From Metellina segmentata (Eukaryota > Arthropoda > Arachnida > Araneae > Tetragnathidae), in assembly GCA_947359465.1 (NCBI GenBank), contig OX375882.1, forward strand, positions 57,313,709 through 57,377,708: a stretch of DNA of 64,000 bases, given 5' to 3'. Below, one piece after another: positions 58,068-64,000 of this stretch. Each line of letters opens with the position of its first letter. Within the stretch, counting starts at the first letter, position 1. The notes below the pieces were generated by a model. That model had not been told where the DNA came from and ran no database searches. It saw nothing but the letters and a program-made list of their open reading frames with translations. A program made the position numbers and the translations under genes.

Positions 58068-58718
58068 TCGTAGGTAGTTATCTAACGTCGCGACTGGATA
58101 ATGCAAAGGGCTATTGGTGGCGATCCAGGACCAATCCAGAAAGGAAAGATCCATTGATAACGGCCAACCAACCGGTGTAGTGGTTAAGGTGTTAACCTCT
58201 AGATCGGTAGGTTCCAGGTTTGAATCCGGGTCCGGCCATGGATGTTTGTAAGCGTATGGTGTAGAGACGGCTGGTGCACATTAAATCTGTCGTGACCGAA
58301 AGTCCTCACGTTGGGTTGGTGTGTAAGTTTGGAGAGTGGGGTGCCAGCTCAGGTGTTGCTTCGTCATCTGACCGTGGTTCAAAATTACGAGGTGTTGTCC
58401 TCGGATCTTTCTCTTTATGGACTGCTCCCGGACCGTCTTCAATAGCCCGTTGTGTTGCTCTAGAACGACGTTAACTAAAATTACCATAACCATTACCACT
58501 GATAACGGTTCGTAATTTTGAAATACGGGCAAATGAATATAACAGAACCTGATCTGGCATTCACTCTCCAAACTACCTCATCAGGCTGAAGATATTTGAG
58601 GTTACAGCAGATTTAACAGGTACTAGCCTCCTCTATACATGACGGTCATTTCTTGGAATAGAGCTGGCAATCCCCCGGTTGCGATAATCTGTTACTCTTT
58701 CAACCGGGCTAGCGCGGC
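58068..58718 (-). mobile_element. Family B SINE, itself interrupted
   Basis: Tail at 58078-58163 (CTAACGTCGCGACTGG, GAAAGGAAAGATCC) and core plus head at 58500-58718 (CGTAATTTTGAAATACGGGC, CTCTCCAAACTACCTCATC, CTCTTTCAACCGGGCTAGCG). Split by the family A SINE. Confidence 0.85.
58164..58499 (+). mobile_element. Family A SINE, complete, near consensus
   Basis: 336 bp with A box TAGTGGTTAAGGTG, B-box GGTTTGAATCC, full core and tail, and terminal ACCATAACCATTACC. Flanked by TGATAACGG at 58155-58163 and 58500-58508. It is the best reference copy in the window. Confidence 0.95.
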
Positions 58719-58961
58719 CATTTATTGGATTAGCAACTGGGTTACAAGTTTCTACTCAACCAAAAGCCATTGTACGTGTAAGTTGGTGAACGTTAAATAG
58801 GCCGTGGTCGCAAATGTTCTGACGGCATTGTGTGGAAGTTTGGAGAATGGGTTGGCAGCTTATGTGTGGACCACGTCATTTGACCATGGTTCACAATTAC
58901 GAGATGTTGTACTTGGTTCTACCTATTACTGGTTTATCTCGGACTACCGATAATAACCCGG

Positions 58962-59490
58962 GCGTTGAAATATCTTGCTGCAATGCAATATGTTGCTCAA
59001 TAATGTTTTTCCAGTGCAATAATGTAACGCAATGGAAATCGCTACCTTTAAGAAGGCAGCAGGTAATAATAACACGCCTCCGCATTGGACATACTAGGAT
59101 CACCCATAGACACCTCCTCCTCGGAGAAGATCATCCTATTTGTAATTACTGCATTTGCCCACTAACAGTAAAACACATTTTAATGGAATGTTCTCATTTT
59201 AATAGGCTTATACATTTATTATTTAACGACTTATACATTTTAATTCATTTAACTTGACTCTAGAAGACATGGTTGGAGAGAATCCTCATCCAAATATTTT
59301 TAGCTTTTTACATGAAATTGGGTTTATTTATCATATGTAATTTTATATAGTATTCATTTTATTATAACATCACTCATTCCATTTTATTATTAGGCTATAT
59401 ACACTAGACTTTTTACCTTGAGTTTGGCATAATGTGTCCAAAGAGGACTCAATGCCACAAAACCATATCCAATCCAATCCAGTGCAATAT
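58962..59490 (+). pseudogene. 3' end of a LINE (Jockey/I-type) retrotransposon, 5'-truncated
   Basis: The frame through 59013-59257 encodes RLRIGHTRITHRHLLLGEDH, then PICNYCICPLTVKHILMECS. The C-x2-C-x7-H-x4-C knuckle after an RLRIGHTR motif is typical of the C-terminal end of the reverse transcriptase polyprotein in Jockey- and I-related LINEs. The reverse transcriptase domain itself is missing, as expected for 5'-truncated copies. About 230 bp of 3' UTR follows, ending in a CCAATCCAATCCA-type tail. It directly abuts a SINE, so its 5' break may be at 58961. LINEs of this sort could supply the enzymes that move the SINEs, but no shared 3' end is visible between this one and the SINE tails. 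Confidence 0.82.
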
Positions 59491-59688
59491 CAGTTTATTA
59501 TCTACCCATTTTACCGAAATTCTGCCAAGATTACTTTGACTAAGTATTTAACAATTAAACATACTAGATTATCTTCCTAGACTTAAGGTATCCGGACGCG
59601 TTGGAGACCTCCTTTTTTTTAAATGTGGTATAGAAATATTTTAATGATATTTGTATGCTTCGTTTTATTAAACTATAGCATTGGTCTA

Positions 59689-59802
59689 TCTATATAAATA
59701 AGAATGGAGTGTTTGTTTGTACATTCAATATTTTCGACGCATTTCAAGTTTTCTATCCGTTTTGGACCCTTCTGATGCCGAATCCACCTTTTTCTCGTTT
59801 GG

Positions 59803-59845
<43 letters not shown>

Positions 59846-61302
59846 ATGTTGTGCCCTATACACGTCCACGCGGTTTAAGATATTTTCATGGAAATTTGCA
59901 TACAGAGAGTACTTATCTTGATTTAGTGAGTGGAATTGGTTGCGAAAGTCTGTCTGTCCGTCTTTCTGTTCTATGCTCGATTTTGTGTTTGTGTGTTTGT
60001 GTAGGCATCACATGAATTGTATTCCAGATATTTGATTGCATTGTATTTTATTTTATACATTATCTATTAATTTAGTAAATGCAATATTAAACATTTCTTT
60101 ATTGTTATATTTAGACGAGTTTCATGCTAAAACAACTGAGTAAGTATACTTAAATCAACCATAATTTGGTAGTTTTGGAAAAATTGGAATGTCTATTGAA
60201 TATTACGATTAATTCGATTGCTTTACCAGTACTGCTGAAAAAGTAATTATTCTTCAAAAAATAATTATTTTTTAATGGAATTTCATCTCTGATACGTCAT
60301 TTATTTCGAGTCTTATTTTTATTCTTTGCGCAATGAAAACTATTTTCCGAATATTTGGGACAGACGATATTTTTCAACGAAACGAGAATGAACAAGATCG
60401 CGCGAGCAGTGATATTTTTTCTGGTTCTTTCGCTCTGAATTAATTTCACAATTCTAAATTTTGTACACTTTTAGTTGTAAGTTGTGGCAACTGTGCGAGA
60501 TCAAGAGATAAAATTGAATCACAAATTAATATCTTTGGAACAATTTTTTACGACATCTTTTATTTTGTTTTACTTTGCTGTTTCCTGTTTTAAATATTTA
60601 TTATTTTAATAAATGTGTTTTCCTTCTCATCACACCCAACAGCACCACAAAGTATTAGACTTGAAAATGTTAGGTAAGTCAGTATAAATTTTCAGTAAAT
60701 TTTAAGTGTAGTTATGCCGTTATTTAAAGAATAATGCCGTTATTTAAAGAATAATGCCGTTATTTAAAGAATAATGTCGTTATTGAAATAATGATAATGT
60801 TTAAAAATCCAAACTAGAACTTTTTCCAACATTAAAAAATTCGTTGTAGTAATGACAGGAGAAGATTGCAAAATTTCACAATGTCGCATACCGGAGGCAA
60901 GAGTGCCACAGGTAAAAATATATTGTTTTGTTGACTATGAGTGCGAGAGCACTCGCCGTAAATCGTAATTTTAATTAATTGAGTTGCACATGAAAACAAC
61001 TTAAGAAAGGGAATTCCAAATCTTTCTATAAATCGTCTTTTATAGTAGTAACCTTAGTATCACCTTTCGTCTTTTTGAGCTTTGTCATACAGCAATTGTG
61101 CGATGTATGTGAAATGTATTACATGAATGGATATGCATGTGTAGGATTTGTGTCCAAAGTAAGTTGTAGAAAATATAAAGATGGCGAAAGGTGTTAAAAT
61201 AAATTTTTACTCTACAAAAAACGTAAGTCATTATATATTTTGATTATCTCTTCAATCTAGAGTAAACGAATTCAAACCGAGTAAGGTCGGGTATTTTGCT
61301 AG
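59689..61302 (+). mobile_element. Helitron-like element, fourth family, copy 1
   Basis: Starts TCTATATAAATAAGAATGG after A, ends GAGTAAGGTCGGGTATTTTG then CTAG before T. A short CCGA-GTAAGG-TCGG stem lies just before the end. 1614 bp, no Rep/helicase frame; contains (TGTC)n at 59803-59845 and a 20-bp tandem repeat. Confidence 0.72.
60714..60792. repeat. 20-bp tandem repeat, four units
   Basis: ATGCCGTTATTTAAAGAATA at 60714, 60734, 60754, and a diverged unit at 60774. Confidence 0.95.
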
Positions 61303-61306
61303 TACA

Positions 61307-62984
61307 TCTATATAAATAAGAATGGAGTGTTTGTTTGTACATTCAATATTTTCGACCCATTTCAAGTTTTCTATCCGTTTTGGACCCTTCTGATGCCGAA
61401 TCCGCCTTTTTTTCGTTTGGTGTCTGTCTGTCTGTCTGTCCGTCTGTCTGTCTGTATGTTGTGCCCTATACACGTCCACACGGTTTAAGATATTTTCATG
61501 GAAATTTGCATACAGTGAGTACTTATCTTCATTTAGTGAGTGGAATTGGTTGCGAAAGTCTGTCTGTCCGTCTTTCTGTTCTATGCTCGATTTTGTGTTT
61601 GTGTGTTTGTGTAAGCATCACATGAATTGTATTCCAGATATTTGATTGCAGTGTATTTTATTTTATACATTATCTAATAATTTAGTGAATGCAATATTAA
61701 ACATTTCTTTATTGTTATATTTAGATGAGTTTCATGCTAAAACACATGAGTAAGTATACTTAAATCAACCATAATTTGGTAGTTTTGGAAAAATTGGAAT
61801 GTCTATTGAATATTACGATTACTTCGATTGCTTTACCAGTACTGCTGAAAAAGTAATTATTCTTCAAAATATCATATTTTTTAATGGAATTTCAGCTTTG
61901 ATACTTCATTTATTTCGAGTCTTATTTTTGTTCTTTGCGCAATGCAAACGATTTAGGAATATTTGAGACAGACGATATTTTTCAACGAAACAAGAATGAA
62001 CAAGATCGCGTGAGCAGTGATATTTTCTGTTTCTTTCGCTCTGAATTAATTACACATTTCTAAATTTTGTACACTTTTAGTTGTAAATTGTGGCAACTGT
62101 GCGAGATCAAGAGATAAAAATGAATCACAAATTAATATCTTTAGAACAATTTTTCCGACATCTTTTATTTTGTTCTATTTCGCAGTTTTCTGTTTTAAAT
62201 ATTTATTATTTTAATAAATGTGTTTTCCTTCTCATCACACGCAACAGCACCACACAAAGCATTACACTTAAAAATGTTAGGTAAGTCAGTATCAATTTTC
62301 AGTAAATTTTAAGTGTAGTTATGCCATTATTTAAAGAATAATGCCGTTATTTAAAGAATAATGCCGTTATTTAAAGAATAATGCCGTTATTTAAAGAATA
62401 ATGCCGTTATTTAAAGAATAATGCTGTTATTGAAAGAATAATAATGTTTAAAAATCTAAACTAGAACTTTTTCCAACATTAAAAAATTCGTTGTAATGCC
62501 GGGTTCGACAGGTCGTTCGACAAATCGTTGTAATGACAGGAGAAGATTGCAAAATTTCACAATGTCGCATACCGGAGGCAAGAGTGCCACAAGTAAAAAA
62601 ATATTGTTTTGTTGACTATGAGTGCGAGAGCACTCGCCGTAAATCGTAATTTTAATTAATTGAGTTGAACATGAAAAGAACTTAAGAAAGGAAATTCCAA
62701 ATCTCCCTCAAAATCGTCTTTTATAATAGTAACCTTAGTATCCCCTTTCGTCATTTTGTAGCTTTGTCATACAGCAATGGTGCGATGTATGTGAAATGTA
62801 TTACATGAATAGATATGCATGTGTAGGATTTGTGTCCAAAGTAATTTGTAGAAAATATAAAGATGACGAAAGGTGTTAAAATAAATTTTTATTCTACAAA
62901 AAAAGCAAGTCCTTATATATTTTGATTATCTTTTCAATCTAGAGTAAACCAATTCAAACCGAGTAAGGTCGGGTATTTTGCTAG
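61307..62984 (+). mobile_element. Helitron-like element, fourth family, copy 2, head to tail
   Basis: Begins only four bases after copy 1 ends (T-A-C-A between), with the same start and end. About 95% identical to copy 1 by eye. It carries (TGTC)n at 61421-61456, six rather than four units of the 20-bp repeat, and an extra 30-odd bp near 62497-62533 (GTTCGACAGGTCGTTCGAC). Confidence 0.75.
62321..62440. repeat. 20-bp tandem repeat, six units
   Basis: Same unit as at 60714, at 62321, 62341, 62361, 62381, 62401 and 62421. Confidence 0.95.
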
Positions 62985-63815
62985 TATTTAATAAATATAT
63001 TAATAATTTTGTAAAAATGATGATTATGTACAACATTTATAAATAAATTTGTCGAAAACTTCAAATCTACTACATGAAAATATTTTCAATCAATTTGACA
63101 AATGATGCTACATTATAAACTACATGCATTTTTCTAGGGAATAAACTAAAATCAAAAGGATCTTTAAATAAACAAAAATGTTATTATACAAGCGATCGAA
63201 AAATGATTATAAGATTTTTGATAGTTTTACAGTCATATTTTTTAAGTAAATGGTCATAATTTAAAAACTTTTCAAATCAGAATAATTATTCTAATAATTC
63301 ATTCCCTACACAACATTATAAAGAAGTTATAGATGATTTATGAGAATACATCAATACCTTTTTGCGTTATAACATTTGAAGTGAGGAAATAATGCATAAA
63401 AATTAATTTAAGTAAAATATAGTTTGAAGGGTATCGTTTGCTCTCTCTTGCTTTTACTATTTGTGTAAATAATTTTGTTCTTCACTTCTCTTTAAAAATG
63501 TTCACAATATTTCTAAAAAAAAAAAACCTTTAAACATTTGAGAAAAAATTAAACTTAAACCAAATTTATATTTGCATTTAAAAGTATGTTTTAAATTTTA
63601 TTTTTGAAAGGTTTTAGGTCTTTTAACGGACATTTTCGATATTTTCTATACCTATTTCCGGTTTTTCCGCCTTGAATAAAATTTTAATATCTCTGCAACT
63701 TGGAGAAAAAATCAAATATATTTTGGAAAGTCAAATAAATATTCTACCAAATAAGGTCAAAAACCTTTTCGGAACTTTTCGGTCAAAAATGACATTTTTA
63801 ACGTGTTCGGATACT
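62985..63815. other. AT-rich spacer, nothing recognised
   Basis: No gene or repeat supported. Confidence 0.4.
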
Positions 63816-63819
63816 TTAA

Positions 63820-63975
63820 CCTTCTGAATCTTTAGACTATGGCCGGTACTTCAATTGCACCTTGAAAGTTATAATAATCGCTCCCTGAAAGAATTTAAGG
63901 TAAGACCAGTACATCAGTTGCAGCTTGAAAGTTATAAGAATCGCGCCAATTGTACTTATATTAGTAGTCAAAAGG
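63820..63975. mobile_element. Possible short TTAA MITE with internal duplication
   Basis: TTAA at 63816-63819 and 63976-63979; ends CCTTCTGA and (reverse complement) CCTTTTGA. Inside, two copies of CAGTTGCAGCTTGAAAGTTA-like sequence about 67 bp apart. The inverted repeat is short, so this is tentative. Confidence 0.4.
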
Positions 63976-64000
63976 TTAAGGTGCCACACCTAAATAAAAC

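Larger units (their letters stand above)
58023..58961 (+). mobile_element. Family B SINE interrupted by other SINEs
   Basis: The head start is at 58031-58067 (CCGCGATACCCCGGTTAG). Its continuation (GGATTAGCAACTGGGTTAC, TGGAAGTTTGGAGAATGGG, TTTGACCATGG) is at 58719-58961 after a reverse SINE. The two sides overlap in TAATAGACTAC / TTATTGGATTA, which may be a decayed target duplication. Confidence 0.65.

Noticed and set aside
59803..59845. (TGTC)n as a standalone locus of interest
   Set aside because: It is an internal part of the Helitron-like family, present in both copies.

Overview
This is a 64 kb stretch of AT-rich eukaryotic nuclear DNA with no intact protein-coding gene that I can recognise. 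The best clue to the host is the transposon content: a Tc1-like transposase of a type I recall as very common in orb-weaving spiders, DUF4817-type mariner remnants and tRNA-derived SINEs. I infer an arthropod, most likely an araneid or nephilid spider. That assignment rests on memory of protein families, not on a search. There are no bacterial-style operons, rRNA genes, CRISPR arrays or true tRNA genes; every tRNA-like promoter I found is the head of a SINE.

Layout. 0-2.5 kb: a reverse SINE whose middle has expanded into an 82-bp minisatellite, then a dead Tc1 element with terminal repeats and TA duplication. 4-5.3 kb: a diverged tandem duplication with a minisatellite. 6.5-8.1 kb: a Helitron-like element whose 3' end carries perfect hairpins. 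8.8-9.3 kb: a Tc1 remnant. 10.1-13.7 kb: a satellite of exactly 426 bp per unit with an 852-bp higher-order repeat. 15.1-16.2, 21.1-22.0 and 23.3-23.8 kb: further tandem arrays. 17.8-20.7 kb: nested SINEs and a second Tc1 remnant. 24.5-25.6 kb: a second copy of the first Helitron-like family. 27-29 kb: a hAT end and a broken BED zinc finger. 29-37 kb: mostly unannotatable AT-rich DNA. 37.5-38.5 kb: a hAT MITE full of ATCGAT palindromes, with a perfect 8-bp duplication, inside a Helitron-like element. 41-52 kb: TTAA-flanked MITEs, a mariner inserted into a (TA)n tract, minisatellites and a reverse Helitron-like element with its own nested MITE. 53-59.5 kb: a dense SINE graveyard, a 2.5-kb TTAA element inserted precisely into a SINE, and a LINE 3' end. 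59.7-63 kb: two Helitron-like copies head to tail.

Themes. The most distinctive signals are (1) a modular tRNA-SINE family with two heads and two tails on a shared core, (2) at least three separate tandem arrays grown from pieces of that SINE, (3) a Helitron-like 3' end built from GC-GNA-GC hairpins, and (4) a recurrent 16-bp palindrome, GACGAGATATCTCGTC, carried by TTAA-flanked MITEs. One short open exon-like segment with a consensus splice donor (52874-52954) is the only hint of a possible host gene. Boundaries were read by eye and may be off by several bases except where a target-site duplication fixes them.
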